Positions 34,457 to 43,029 of a stretch of 64,000 nucleotides of DNA are shown in pieces. The DNA lies in assembly GCA_051880475.1 (NCBI GenBank), contig JBJEOA010000009.1, positions 1 through 64,000 of the forward strand. The letters are read 5' to 3'. The position numbers were made by a program, and so were the translations under genes. Under the pieces are notes generated by a model. It was not told the DNA's origin. It worked only from the letters and a program-made list of their open reading frames with translations, and ran no database searches. The DNA is from JAUUSJ01 sp051880475. GTDB lineage: Bacteria > Bacillota > Clostridia > Lachnospirales > Lachnospiraceae. Within the stretch, counting starts at the first letter, position 1. Every line of letters starts with the position of its first letter.

Positions 34457-34482
34457 AAAAGGAGAAGATGGCTTCTCCTTTT
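34457..34482. terminator. Bidirectional terminator between amt and the kinase gene
   Basis: AAAAGGAGAAG (34457-34467) pairs with CTTCTCCTTTT (34472-34482) around a four-base loop. It has A and T runs on either side and so fits the convergent genes. Confidence 0.85.
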
Positions 34483-34546
34483 ATTATGCCTAAATATAGA
34501 CGTTTCATTCCTCTTAAAAAGAGTTTCAATAATCTTTAGACGAAAA

Positions 34547-35797
34547 CTACCATTCGGTAATATTTGATTTATAAATTCTCTCAATCTCAATAATATCATT
34601 AATAAATTCATCAATATTTTTGTATTCTTCACGTTTTTGAATGATATGGTTATCGAGAAACATAGAAAGACAAGTCGCATTATGTTTTTGGACTGGATTA
34701 TCGATAATATCGTACTCTGGATATCCAATCGGAGCAGAACAGCGAGACATATTAGATGTTCCACAAAATCCTATCATCTCAGAAAGAATTGTTTTTTTGA
34801 AATCTTCTTGAAGAGCAGGAATATTTTGGTAAATTTCTTTGGCGTCTTGATTCCAGCAGTCTATAAATTGCTCGCAAAATGATGTATATAGTTCTTTCAT
34901 TGTGGCAAGAAGATATGCTTGGAACGTCTTTCTTGCTTTTTCTGACTCAAATGGTCGAAAAGCTGCACTTGCATACTGTGAGAGGAGATGACTTTGCATA
35001 TATCCGATATCGTAAGATAAAGGTCCACAGAAGGTATATTCCATATCGATAACTTTCAATTCTTCTTGATCAACAAAAACATTTGAGGTATGGAAATCGC
35101 CGTGGACGAGAGCCTCTCCTTTTGTAATGAAAATATGACGTAGTTTATAGCGCTCTAACACAACCTTTGGGTCAAAGACAAGTTTTTTGATAAATCTCTC
35201 GTACTGAGGGTCAAATGGTTGTCCAAATACTTGCTCAGCAGTTTTCTTTGAGATAAATGCGTTTGTGTCAAAAATATCGCGCATGCGATGATTCATAAAA
35301 TGTACGGTAAGTTCACGAAAATCCTTTGTATCTAGGTAGTACTCAGAAGTATAGAATAAGGTTTTTGCTAAATACTCGGCTGTCTGAGTGGCAAATTTAG
35401 GAAACATAATTCCTTTATTTAGCTGAAAGCGAATGATTTTTAGGCGAGATACATCTTCTGTGGCAAAAACAAAGTTTTCATCGTCACAAAAATAAAGGTC
35501 TGGTAATAAATGAGGCACGATGCTTTTTCGAAGCCTCATAGAATCAAATTCTCTTCGTCCCCGGTCGGTAGGCAAAGAGAACCCCCTTTCCGTTTTACGA
35601 CCATGTGTCAAGCCTTGCTTTACAATTAGCTTATAGTTGCCATCGCTCACCCGAAAGACAAAGTTCAAAAAGCCGTCTCCGTCATCTTCTGCGCTGCCTT
35701 CTCCAACAGCTGAGATAGTAAGGGGCTTTGAGTAATCAAGTTCAGGTATCCTTGTCTTTAAATAATCTGTTATATTTTCTTTCGTCAATATAGTCAA
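34547..35797 (-). CDS. mtnK: Methylthioribose kinase-like phosphotransferase (APH fold)
   Basis: This 416-residue kinase of the aminoglycoside-phosphotransferase fold has the catalytic loop EALVHGDFHTSNVFV and the metal-binding block VIDMEYTFCGPLSYDIGYM. The GP-x-x-YDIG ending and overall length match 5-methylthioribose kinase (MtnK), which acts in methionine salvage; a related sugar or choline kinase is possible. The start is TTG at 35797: on the minus strand GGGGAGGTG lies nine bases before it and no better ATG exists nearby. A structured leader ending in a terminator lies upstream, which suggests riboswitch-like control. Confidence 0.72.
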   Translation of the reverse strand: MTILTKENITDYLKTRIPELDYSKPLTISAVGEGSAEDDGDGFLNFVFRVSDGNYKLIVKQGLTHGRKTERGFSLPTDRGRREFDSMRLRKSIVPHLLPDLYFCDDENFVFATEDVSRLKIIRFQLNKGIMFPKFATQTAEYLAKTLFYTSEYYLDTKDFRELTVHFMNHRMRDIFDTNAFISKKTAEQVFGQPFDPQYERFIKKLVFDPKVVLERYKLRHIFITKGEALVHGDFHTSNVFVDQEELKVIDMEYTFCGPLSYDIGYMQSHLLSQYASAAFRPFESEKARKTFQAYLLATMKELYTSFCEQFIDCWNQDAKEIYQNIPALQEDFKKTILSEMIGFCGTSNMSRCSAPIGYPEYDIIDNPVQKHNATCLSMFLDNHIIQKREEYKNIDEFINDIIEIERIYKSNITEW

Positions 35798-35931
35798 TGG
35801 AACTTACACCTCCCCATTATTTATTATTAATAGTATATAACGAAAACAAAACGGAGGTCAATATAACTTTCCTCAAAATAGAGATATATAGTTGTCGATA
35901 GGTAAAAAATTGACATTGACTTTTTTATAAT

Positions 35932-35965
35932 AAAAAAGCCGTTCCAAGTTAGAGGTGGGAACGGC
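35932..35965 (-). terminator. Leader terminator upstream of the mtnK-like gene
   Basis: Reading on the minus strand, GCCGTTCC pairs with GGAACGGC (35938-35945 and 35958-35965) around a 12-base loop and is followed at once by six T. It sits 135 nt before the TTG start, which is a classic position for an attenuator. Confidence 0.88.
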
Positions 35966-36125
35966 AAGCTTAAGACGGAAAAGCAAAGTAAATGAATTTG
36001 TTTTTAGAGGCACAGGTTAGATTTAGAGGAATCTAATCGCTATAATTTGGGAGGCTATAGCTTCCTGCGAGAATAAATTCATTTGGGAGGAGACTTTTAT
36101 TCTCCGAAGTATTTAATTTTATAGA
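35966..36125 (-). ncRNA. Structured 5' leader, unclassified riboswitch candidate
   Basis: Upstream of the leader terminator, minus-strand RNA can form a closed three-way junction. The basal helix is AAATGAATTT with AAATTCATTT (36075-36084 and 35990-35999). It encloses one hairpin of 6 bp (GCTATA with TATAGC, 36039-36061) and one of 8 bp (36016-36037, loop CCTCTA). A further hairpin (GGAGA with TCTCC) precedes it. I compared it by memory with SAM, TPP, purine, lysine, FMN, THF, glycine and T-box consensus motifs and found no match. The ligand and true 5' end are unknown. Confidence 0.55.
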
Positions 36126-36387
36126 AGAATTATTTAGTAATCGGATTATAAAATATTGTCTATCAATTATAAATAATTCCTGCTTATTGTCCTAAGCACT
36201 TTTATTATATGGAAAATATTTCGGAAAATCTATATAAAAAATAGACAAAAAATAGAGTAAGATAGATATTAGAATGAATATTTTGTGTTGCGATAAAATA
36301 GGAGTTTGTATATAATAAAAACAATGATGCTTATAAAAGCGGGTATATCAGTTTAGAATGACGAAAAAAGATGGCAAGGAGCAAAAA

Positions 36388-36816
36388 ATGAATTTTAAAA
36401 AGAAGATAGAACAATATAATAATTCCCGTACTTTTGGAACTAAAATTGGAGTTAAAGTATTAGAGTTAAGAGAAGGATATGCAAAGGCAATTATGCCAAT
36501 TACTCAGGATTGTTTAAATCCTCACGGAACGGTTCATGGAGGATGCATTTTTACATTGGCAGATATTGCCGGTGGATTTGCGGCTACCTCTCACGGAGGA
36601 CGAGTTGTGACGGTAAATTCTGATTTACATTATTTAAATGCCGGCATTTGCACAAAGGGAATGATTGCAGAGGCGCGGGAATTAAAAGCTGGAAAACGAA
36701 TTTTGACATATGAGATATCTGTAATAGATCAAGACGATAAAATTTTGGCAGATGGAATTTTTACTTATATGAATCTTGGAGAAAATGAGAGTGATGAGTT
36801 AAAACTTCAGGTTTAA
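36388..36816 (+). CDS. PaaI-type hotdog thioesterase
   Basis: This 142-residue hotdog-fold protein has the PaaI/YdiI catalytic motif LNPHGTVHGGCIFTLADIAGG, in which the Asp and the HGG loop bind and cleave acyl-CoA thioesters. NSDLHYLNAG and ISVIDQDDKILADGIFTYM complete the fold. I start at the ATG at 36388 because AAGGAG lies six bases upstream, whereas the in-frame ATG at 36358 has no ribosome site. A second hotdog thioesterase of another subfamily follows 79 nt later, so the two probably work on related acyl-CoA substrates. Confidence 0.88.
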   Translation: MNFKKKIEQYNNSRTFGTKIGVKVLELREGYAKAIMPITQDCLNPHGTVHGGCIFTLADIAGGFAATSHGGRVVTVNSDLHYLNAGICTKGMIAEARELKAGKRILTYEISVIDQDDKILADGIFTYMNLGENESDELKLQV

Positions 36817-36895
36817 GAAAAACGTGAACGAGAGAATAGATATAAAATAAAAGAGAATAGAGTCTTAGAAAAATGAGTAGAAGAGAGGAAAATAG

Positions 36896-37309
36896 ATGAA
36901 ACCTTATATACATGAAGTAAAATACTATGAGACAGATCAGATGAAAATCACTCACCACTCCAATTATATCCGATTTATGGAGGAAGCCCGCATTGATATG
37001 CAAAGACAAATCGGCTGGGAGTACGTAGAGTTTGAGAGAGCGGGAATCGTCTCTCCTGTTGTATCTGTTTCTTGTAACTATAAAAAGACAACAACATTTT
37101 CAGATATTATTGAGATAGAAGTGAAGGTAAGAAAATTTAGTGGGATAAAGCTTGAGCTGTCTTATATTATGACTTGTGACGGTGATATTGTAGCGACAGG
37201 TGAGAGCGAGCATTGTTTTATGGATGAGGCAGGACGACTAGTCAATATGAAAAAAAGATATCCTAAATTTTATGAAACAATCAATCGTTGCATTGAGGTA
37301 AAGGAATAA
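36896..37309 (+). CDS. YbgC/FadM-type acyl-CoA thioesterase
   Basis: This 137-residue hotdog thioesterase is of the 4-hydroxybenzoyl-CoA thioesterase/YbgC subfamily. The conserved N-terminal catalytic block YYETDQMKITHHSNYIRFMEEAR matches the Y-x-x-TD-x3-H-H-x-NY pattern with the acidic residue in place. The later strand SVSCNYKKTTTFSDIIEIEV is also typical. GAGAGGAAAATAG precedes the ATG. The substrate acyl group cannot be read from the sequence. Confidence 0.88.
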   Translation: MKPYIHEVKYYETDQMKITHHSNYIRFMEEARIDMQRQIGWEYVEFERAGIVSPVVSVSCNYKKTTTFSDIIEIEVKVRKFSGIKLELSYIMTCDGDIVATGESEHCFMDEAGRLVNMKKRYPKFYETINRCIEVKE

Positions 37310-37330
37310 AAAAATCATGATATGGGTGGC

Positions 37331-37359
37331 TTGACATAAGTTTTTATTCATGGTATCCT
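37331..37359 (+). promoter_or_regulatory. Promoter of the SCIFF locus
   Basis: A perfect TTGACA (37331-37336) and a weaker TATCCT (37354-37359) are separated by 17 nt, about 75 nt before the peptide gene. Confidence 0.65.
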
Positions 37360-37381
37360 TTTGGAAGTTGTAGAACGGATT

Positions 37382-37400
37382 TTGCTCAAAATTTGAGCAA
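37382..37400 (+). promoter_or_regulatory. Palindrome in the SCIFF leader
   Basis: TTGCTCAAA and TTTGAGCAA are separated by a single A. The 19-base palindrome lies just after the predicted start point and could be an operator or a small mRNA hairpin. Confidence 0.5.
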
Positions 37401-37434
37401 TGCACAACGAATTCATTAATAGGAGGATATATCG

Positions 37435-37578
37435 ATGAAGAGAATTAAAACATTACAGACTCGTAATTTATGTGAAAGCGCAAAAAAAGGTGGCTGTGGT
37501 GAGTGCCAGACATCTTGCCAGTCTGCTTGCAAGACTAGCTGTGGTGTTGCAAACCAAAAATGCGAGAGCACAAAATAA
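37435..37578 (+). CDS. scfA: SCIFF ribosomal peptide precursor (seven-cysteine variant)
   Basis: This 47-residue ribosomal peptide starts MKRIKTLQTRNLC and has the diagnostic Cys-rich core CGECQTSCQSACKTSC followed by GVANQKC. It belongs to the SCIFF family (six cysteines in forty-five residues), the substrate of a radical SAM thioether-forming maturase found almost universally in Clostridia. The six canonical cysteines are at 21, 24, 28, 32, 36 and 43. A seventh is present at position 13 in the leader part. AGGAGG at 37422-37427 supports the start. The maturase gene lies 126 nt downstream, past a terminator-like hairpin. Confidence 0.95.
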   Translation: MKRIKTLQTRNLCESAKKGGCGECQTSCQSACKTSCGVANQKCESTK

Positions 37579-37608
37579 GTGTGAAGCGATAGCAAACAGT
37601 ATTGTGAA

Positions 37609-37636
37609 GGTGCTGTCCGTTAGGACAGTGCCTTTT
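37609..37636 (+). terminator. Attenuating hairpin between SCIFF and its maturase
   Basis: GGTGCTGTCC (37609-37618) pairs with GGACAGTGCC (37623-37632) with two wobble pairs, followed by TTTT. Partial termination here would make more peptide mRNA than enzyme mRNA. Confidence 0.75.
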
Positions 37637-37704
37637 CTAATGTTAGGTGAAGAGATACGTTTTAGTTTGAATAGAGATAGATTAGATAGAGAAGGAATAA
37701 AATT

Positions 37705-39093
37705 ATGGTACATCAGTATAAATTAAATGGATATAATATCGTATTAGATACTTGTTCTGGCGGCGTTCACGTTGTGGACGAGGTAGCTTATGATATGATT
37801 GAACTTTATAAAAAAGAAGAGCCAAAAAAGATAATAGAGCAATTATTGGAAAAATATAAAGATAGAGAAGATGTGACAGAGGAAGAATTAAAATTCTGTC
37901 TTGAAGATATAGAGGAATTAGAAAAAAGTGGACAGCTTTTTACAGAGGATACTTTTGAGGAGATGGCAGGCACATTTAAGGAGCGCTCAGGAAATGTTGT
38001 AAAGGCTCTTTGCCTTCATGTGGCACATACTTGCAATTTAAACTGTGGATATTGTTTTGCAAGTCAGGGAAAATACCACGGTGACCGCGCAGTAATGAGT
38101 TTTGAGGTGGGAAAGAGAGCTCTTGATTTCTTAATTGAAAATTCTGGAACGAGAACGAATCTTGAGGTTGATTTCTTTGGCGGTGAGCCTCTTATGAACT
38201 GGGATGTTGTCAAGCAATTAGTTGAGTATGCTAGAACAGTGGAAAAGAAATATAATAAAAATTTTAGATTTACCTTGACGACAAATGGAATGTTAATTGA
38301 TGATGATGTGATTGATTTTGCTAACCGTGAGATGAGTAATGTCGTTTTATCTTTAGATGGAAGAAAAGAAATCCACGATAGATGTCGCGTGGACTATGCG
38401 GGAAACGGAAGTTATGAGCAGATTGTCCCTAAATTTCAAAAATTAGTGGAAGCTAGAGGTGGAAAAAATTACTATATGAGAGGTACATTTACCCACGCAA
38501 ATCCAGATTTTACGAATGATGTTTTCCATATGGCGGATTTAGGATTTACGGAGCTTAGTATGGAGCCAGTTGTCTGTAAGCCAGAGGATGAGGCGGCTCT
38601 TACACCTAAAGATTTGGAAATTGTAAAAGAGCAGTATGAAATCTTGGCGAAAGATATGTTAAGACGAGAGAGAGAAGGAAAGCCAATTACATTTTATCAT
38701 TATATGTTGGATTTGACAGAGGGACCTTGTATTTATAAGCGTATCTCAGGATGTGGATCAGGAACAGAATATATGGCAGTGACACCTTGGGGAGATTTAT
38801 ACCCTTGTCATCAATTTGTCGGTGAAGAGGATTATAAACTTGGAGATATTTGGAATGGCGTGACAAATAAAGAACTTCGAGAGGAATTTCGCTCTTGTAA
38901 CGCCTATGCAAGACCAGAATGTAAGGATTGTTGGGCAAAACTTTACTGTTCTGGTGGATGTGCTGCGAATGGATATCATGCGACAGGGACAATTCGAGGC
39001 GTGTACGAGCCAGGATGCGAGTTATTCAAAAAGCGTATTGAGTGTGCGATTATGATGCGCGTGGCAGAGCAGGAGATGGCTGAGGAAAAATGA
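37705..39093 (+). CDS. scfB: SCIFF radical SAM maturase (thioether cross-link forming)
   Basis: This 462-residue radical SAM/SPASM enzyme follows the SCIFF peptide gene. Residues of about 1-95 carry a precursor-recognition region (GYNIVLDTCSGGVHVVDEVAYDMI and a helical segment). The radical SAM cluster motif is CNLNCGYC at about residue 112. FFGGEPLMNW and TTNGMLIDD are typical core blocks. The C-terminal SPASM part has cysteines in ISGCGSGTEYMAVTPWGDLYPC and ECKDCWAKLYCSGGC for auxiliary iron-sulfur clusters. Known members install Cys-to-Thr-type thioether bonds in SCIFF. The stop overlaps the next start by 4 nt. Confidence 0.95.
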   Translation: MVHQYKLNGYNIVLDTCSGGVHVVDEVAYDMIELYKKEEPKKIIEQLLEKYKDREDVTEEELKFCLEDIEELEKSGQLFTEDTFEEMAGTFKERSGNVVKALCLHVAHTCNLNCGYCFASQGKYHGDRAVMSFEVGKRALDFLIENSGTRTNLEVDFFGGEPLMNWDVVKQLVEYARTVEKKYNKNFRFTLTTNGMLIDDDVIDFANREMSNVVLSLDGRKEIHDRCRVDYAGNGSYEQIVPKFQKLVEARGGKNYYMRGTFTHANPDFTNDVFHMADLGFTELSMEPVVCKPEDEAALTPKDLEIVKEQYEILAKDMLRREREGKPITFYHYMLDLTEGPCIYKRISGCGSGTEYMAVTPWGDLYPCHQFVGEEDYKLGDIWNGVTNKELREEFRSCNAYARPECKDCWAKLYCSGGCAANGYHATGTIRGVYEPGCELFKKRIECAIMMRVAEQEMAEEK

Positions 39094-40538
39094 AGACGCC
39101 GATTGTAGATTTCATAGAAAAATACGAGCAATCAAAAACAGTGAGATTTCATATGCCTGGTCATAAGGGAAAGACTTTTTTAGGCTGCGAAGGACTTGAT
39201 ATCACAGAAGTAAAAGGGGCAGACAGCTTATATGAGGCGGACGGAATCATTGCGGAGAGTGAAAAAGAGGCTGCGAGACTTTTTGGAACTCTTCGCACTT
39301 TGTACTCGACAGAAGGTTCTAGCCAATGTATTCGTGCAATGCTTTATTTGGCGCTCATAAGCAAGGAACAAAGTTTAAAAAAAAATACCCAAGTTCAAGG
39401 ACAAAACAAAAGACCTGTTATCTTGGCAGCGAGAAATGTGCATAAGGCATTTTTATATGCAGCTGCGCTCATAGATATTGATGTTGAGTGGCTTTGGAGT
39501 GAGGATGAAAAAAAGTCGCTTTGTAAATGTGACATTTCTATAAAGCAGTTAGAAGATACACTAAAGAGACTGGAAAAGGCGGGAAGAAAGCCAGCGGCGG
39601 TCTATGTCACGAGTCCTAATTATTTAGGAGAGCAGCTAGATATTGAGAGTTTATCTAAGGTGGCTCACCGGCATGGAGTTCTCTTTTTAGTCGATAATGC
39701 CCACGGTGCATATTTACATTTTTTGGAAAAAACGCAGCATCCGATAGATTTAGGAGCAGACTTATGCTGCGACAGTGCACATAAAACTTTGCCAGTTTTA
39801 ACAGGAGGAGCGTATCTTCATATTGCGGATGGAAGCGTCGGTGAAGGAGATAAAAAAAAGAGAAAAGAGATGGCAAAATATATGGCAGATAGGAGTAAGC
39901 AGGCGATGTCTCTTTTTGGTTCAACAAGTCCTTCTTATCTTACTATGGCTTCTTTGGACCTCTGTAATCATTATATAGCGGATGGATACAAAGAAAAATT
40001 AAGAGAAAAAATAAGACAAATCGACTATCTAAAAAAAGATTTAGGGGAACAGGGATGGAAGATAGAAAAGACGGATGCTCTTAAACTTACGATTGAAGTT
40101 CCAGAGAAAATGGGAGAGAAAATAAGTGATGAACTAAGAGAAAAGAAAATAGAATGTGAGTACGCAGAAGAAAATTATATTGTTTTTATGCTGACTGTGG
40201 AAAATACAAAAGAAGAGATGGAATGTTTAAGGCAGTCTTTAGATGAGATTGCTAAAAAAATCCATCTAAACAATTTAAATAAGTATAAAATGGATGAGGA
40301 AGAGATAGAAACTTGTATGCCAAGAGGCGAGCAAATTTGTTCTATCCGAGAAGCTATTTTTTCAGCCAGCGAGACGATTGAGGTAAAAGAGGCTCTTGGT
40401 CGTATTTGTGCCACGCCGACTGTAACTTGTCCGCCAGCAATTCCGATTGCGGTGGCGGGAGAGAAAATCGGGGAGCAGGCAATCAAATTATTTGAGTATT
40501 ATGGAATTTCGAAAGTAGATGTCATAGCTTTGGCATAA
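39090..40538 (+). CDS. Orn/Lys/Arg decarboxylase family PLP enzyme (short form)
   Basis: This fold-type I PLP enzyme is related to SpeA/LdcC decarboxylases. It has the RFHMPGHKGK start, the STEGSSQCIRAMLYLALI cofactor region, and the PLP lysine in CDSAHKTLPVLTGGAYLHI. The C-terminal domain block CPPAIPIAVAGEKIGEQAI is also diagnostic. It is 482 residues, as expected for the short Gram-positive form without the N-terminal wing domain. The start overlaps the SCIFF maturase stop, so it is in the same operon. It would make agmatine, cadaverine or putrescine; the exact substrate is open. Confidence 0.92.
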   Translation: MKTPIVDFIEKYEQSKTVRFHMPGHKGKTFLGCEGLDITEVKGADSLYEADGIIAESEKEAARLFGTLRTLYSTEGSSQCIRAMLYLALISKEQSLKKNTQVQGQNKRPVILAARNVHKAFLYAAALIDIDVEWLWSEDEKKSLCKCDISIKQLEDTLKRLEKAGRKPAAVYVTSPNYLGEQLDIESLSKVAHRHGVLFLVDNAHGAYLHFLEKTQHPIDLGADLCCDSAHKTLPVLTGGAYLHIADGSVGEGDKKKRKEMAKYMADRSKQAMSLFGSTSPSYLTMASLDLCNHYIADGYKEKLREKIRQIDYLKKDLGEQGWKIEKTDALKLTIEVPEKMGEKISDELREKKIECEYAEENYIVFMLTVENTKEEMECLRQSLDEIAKKIHLNNLNKYKMDEEEIETCMPRGEQICSIREAIFSASETIEVKEALGRICATPTVTCPPAIPIAVAGEKIGEQAIKLFEYYGISKVDVIALA

Positions 40539-40542
40539 AAAA

Positions 40543-40585
40543 GGGGATAGGCTTTCTAGTAGTTAAGAAAGGAAAGTCTATCTCC
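40543..40585 (+). terminator. Terminator after the decarboxylase gene
   Basis: GGGGATAG followed by GCTTTCT pairs with AGAAAG and AGTCTATCTCC with a small bulge. It lies between the convergent decarboxylase and thiD genes. Confidence 0.55.
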
Positions 40586-40622
40586 ATTTATTTCATATTA
40601 TATATTAATAAACGTATTTTTT

Positions 40623-41420
40623 CTATTTACGAAATTCGGACTGAATATCAAATCCGTGATTCATCGGTCCACTTCCTTTTCCGAGGTCGAGCATATCTGC
40701 TAAAGCACCAGAAATATAAGATTTTGCACGCTCTACAGCTATTTCAAGCTCATAGCCTTTTGCTAGATTAGAGGCAATTGCACTTGAGAGTGTGCAACCT
40801 GTCCCGTGCGTATTTGGATTGTCGATTCGCTTGCCATAGAACCATTTATAACTGCCGTTATGGTAGAGAAGGTCATTGGCGTCTTGCACTTGATGCCCAC
40901 CTTTGCAAAGGACAGAACAGTGATAGGTATCGCTGATTTTTTTTGCCGCCCTCATCATATCTTCTTCCGATTTGATTGTCATCTGAGCCAAAATTTCAGC
41001 TTCTGGAATATTTGGAGTGAGAACAGTAGAAATTGGGAGAAGATGCTTAGTAAGAGAGAAAAGTGCCTCATCTTCAATAAGCTTTGCTCCGCTTGTGGCT
41101 ACCATAACAGGGTCCACAACGATATTTCTTGCATGATACTGTCTTAGTTTTTCAGAAATTGTTTTAATAATATCGCTAGAAGATACCATTCCGATTTTGA
41201 CTGCATCGGGATAAATATCTGTAAAAATAGAGTCTAATTCTTTTGCTAAAAACTCTGGTGTGACATTCATGATATCGGTAACACCAGTTGTATTTTGGGC
41301 TGTCAGAGCAGTGATGGCACTCATGGCATATACACCGTTTGCCATCATTGTTTTAATATCTGCCTGAATACCAGCGCCTCCGCTTGAATCGCTTCCCGCA
41401 ATCGTTAATGCTGTTTTCAT
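40623..41420 (-). CDS. thiD: Hydroxymethylpyrimidine/phosphomethylpyrimidine kinase
   Basis: This ribokinase-fold enzyme phosphorylates HMP and HMP-P for thiamine synthesis. The typical N-terminus ALTIAGSDSSGGAGIQADIKT, the central VVDPVMVATSGAKL and the ATP-site GTGCTLSSAIASNLAKG are all present, with the catalytic Cys in that last loop. At 265 residues it has normal length. It is the last gene of a thiM-thiE-thiD operon on the minus strand under the TPP riboswitch at 43030-43112. Confidence 0.96.
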   Translation of the reverse strand: MKTALTIAGSDSSGGAGIQADIKTMMANGVYAMSAITALTAQNTTGVTDIMNVTPEFLAKELDSIFTDIYPDAVKIGMVSSSDIIKTISEKLRQYHARNIVVDPVMVATSGAKLIEDEALFSLTKHLLPISTVLTPNIPEAEILAQMTIKSEEDMMRAAKKISDTYHCSVLCKGGHQVQDANDLLYHNGSYKWFYGKRIDNPNTHGTGCTLSSAIASNLAKGYELEIAVERAKSYISGALADMLDLGKGSGPMNHGFDIQSEFRK

Positions 41421-41450
41421 AAAAAATCCTTTCTCTACGTTTTGCTTATA

Positions 41451-42092
41451 TTATGCCTCTACCATAGAAGTAGTAGCTTCTTTTAACTTTCTTGTGGCAG
41501 CCTCAATATCTGGCTGGGCAAAGATTGCGCTAATAACTGCAATTCCACAAAGACCAAGATGGGAAAGCTCGCTCACGTTTTCTTTGCTAATACCACCTAT
41601 GGCAATAACTGGAATATTTACCGCTTCACAGATTGCTTTTACAGTCTCATGGCTTACCTCGGCCGCATCATCCTTTGATGTTGTTGGAAATACAGCCCCC
41701 ACTCCGAGATAGTCGGCACCTCTTTTCTCAGCTAAGATGGCCTGCTCCACAGTTTGGGCAGACACGCCGATAATTTTATTTGCTCCTAGCTTTTCTCTTA
41801 CATTTCCAGCTTCCATATCAGATTGACCGACATGAACTCCGTCGGCATCCATAGAAAGGGCGATATCAACATTATCATTGATAACAAAAGGCACATGATA
41901 TCTTTTGCAGAGTTCTTTTAATTCTTTTGCTTCTTCTAAAAAATGATTCTCGTCCAAATCTTTTTCTCGAAGTTGAATAAAAGTAGCTCCTCCTTTTAAA
42001 CATTTTTCTACTTGATTATATAATGTCTCACCGTTTAGCCAGCTGCGGTCTGTCACAGCGTATAGTAATAAATCTTTTTTATCGCAATTCAT
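41451..42092 (-). CDS. thiE: Thiamine phosphate synthase
   Basis: This 213-residue TIM barrel joins HMP-PP and HET-P to thiamine phosphate. Signature blocks are YAVTDR, GGATFIQLREKDLDENHF, FVINDNVDIALSMDADGVHVGQSDM and the phosphate-binding IPVIAIGGISKENV. The gene overlaps the end of thiM by 14 nt, with its AAGGAG site inside the thiM coding sequence, so translation is coupled. It lies between thiM and thiD in the riboswitch-controlled operon. Confidence 0.96.
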   Translation of the reverse strand: MNCDKKDLLLYAVTDRSWLNGETLYNQVEKCLKGGATFIQLREKDLDENHFLEEAKELKELCKRYHVPFVINDNVDIALSMDADGVHVGQSDMEAGNVREKLGANKIIGVSAQTVEQAILAEKRGADYLGVGAVFPTTSKDDAAEVSHETVKAICEAVNIPVIAIGGISKENVSELSHLGLCGIAVISAIFAQPDIEAATRKLKEATTSMVEA

Positions 42093-42900
42093 ATTTGGCT
42101 CCTTTTTCTAGTGTCTCGCTATCCATATTGTAAATGGCATCGATGATACGGTTTCTGTAGGTAGAATTTCCATCGCCTTCTTTCATACGGCTCCAGCCGA
42201 TTTCTCCTGCAAGTCCCATTGTGCACACAGCGGCAGCCGCGGCATCTAGTTTATTTTCTTTATTTGCAACTAAAAATGCAGTCATCATGCCAGAAAGCTG
42301 ACAGCCTGTTCCTGTGATTTTTCCCATCTCAGGGCGTCCGTTTCGAATGACGTAGCATTTTTTTTCATCTCCCACAAGGTCAATTGCGCCAGTGATGGCA
42401 ATAATGCTTCCCGTTTTTTTCGAGAAATCTTTTACAAAAGCGATAGCTGAGTCTAGATTTTCCTCTGTAACAGCATCTGCAACATCTGCATCAACACCTT
42501 TTGTTGTGCCACTTCCAAGAGCTAATGTCTTAATCTCAGAAATATTTCCGCGGATAACATCAAATTTAATTTCTTTCATTAAATCAACGGCTGTATTTGT
42601 TCGAAGCTCACTTGCACCAGCTCCGACTGGATCTAAAAGTACAATATGATTTAGTTTATTTGCCTTTTTTCCAGCCTTGAACATTGCTTTAATACTTCTT
42701 TTGTGTAACGTTCCAATATTAATATTTAAACCTCCACAGATAGATGTAATATCCTCCACATCTTTTGGCTCGTCAGACATAATTGGACTTCCGCCACAGG
42801 CAAGCAAAACATTTGCTACGTCATTTACTGTTACATAGTTTGTAATATTATGGACTAAAGGCGTAGTTTTTCTTACATTTTCAATACATTTTCCTAACAT
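42079..42900 (-). CDS. thiM: Hydroxyethylthiazole kinase
   Basis: This ribokinase-like enzyme salvages the thiazole moiety by phosphorylating hydroxyethylthiazole. The N-terminal PLVHNITNYVTVNDVANVLL, central LDPVGAGASELRT and the catalytic GKITGTGCQLSGMMTAFL are all typical. AGGAGGAAAATGC supports the start on the minus strand. It is the first gene after the TPP riboswitch. The presence of thiM, thiE, thiD and thiC, but no thiazole synthase genes in the window, suggests at least thiazole salvage; the rest may be elsewhere. Confidence 0.96.
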   Translation of the reverse strand: MLGKCIENVRKTTPLVHNITNYVTVNDVANVLLACGGSPIMSDEPKDVEDITSICGGLNINIGTLHKRSIKAMFKAGKKANKLNHIVLLDPVGAGASELRTNTAVDLMKEIKFDVIRGNISEIKTLALGSGTTKGVDADVADAVTEENLDSAIAFVKDFSKKTGSIIAITGAIDLVGDEKKCYVIRNGRPEMGKITGTGCQLSGMMTAFLVANKENKLDAAAAAVCTMGLAGEIGWSRMKEGDGNSTYRNRIIDAIYNMDSETLEKGAKYELR

Positions 42901-42974
42901 AGCATTTTCCTCCTAAAAAATATATCTTCCCCATCAATTGACGAGGATTTCCATGAATTTTTTCTTTCTTTTGC

Positions 42975-43012
42975 GAAAAAGAAAACGGATATTCTAAAAA
43001 AGGGAATATCCG
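42975..43012 (-). terminator. Terminator of the thiM leader
   Basis: On the minus strand CGGATATTC pairs with GAATATCCG across a nine-base loop and is followed by T-rich sequence. It directly follows the TPP aptamer, so the switch probably works by termination. Confidence 0.8.
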
Positions 43013-43029
43013 CGGTATACAAATCAATA

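Noticed and set aside
35966..36125. S-box (SAM-I) riboswitch upstream of the methylthioribose kinase-like gene
   Set aside because: The conserved S-box blocks (AGAGAGGTGGAGGGA, CCCGGCAACC-like) are absent on the minus strand, so I left the leader unclassified.
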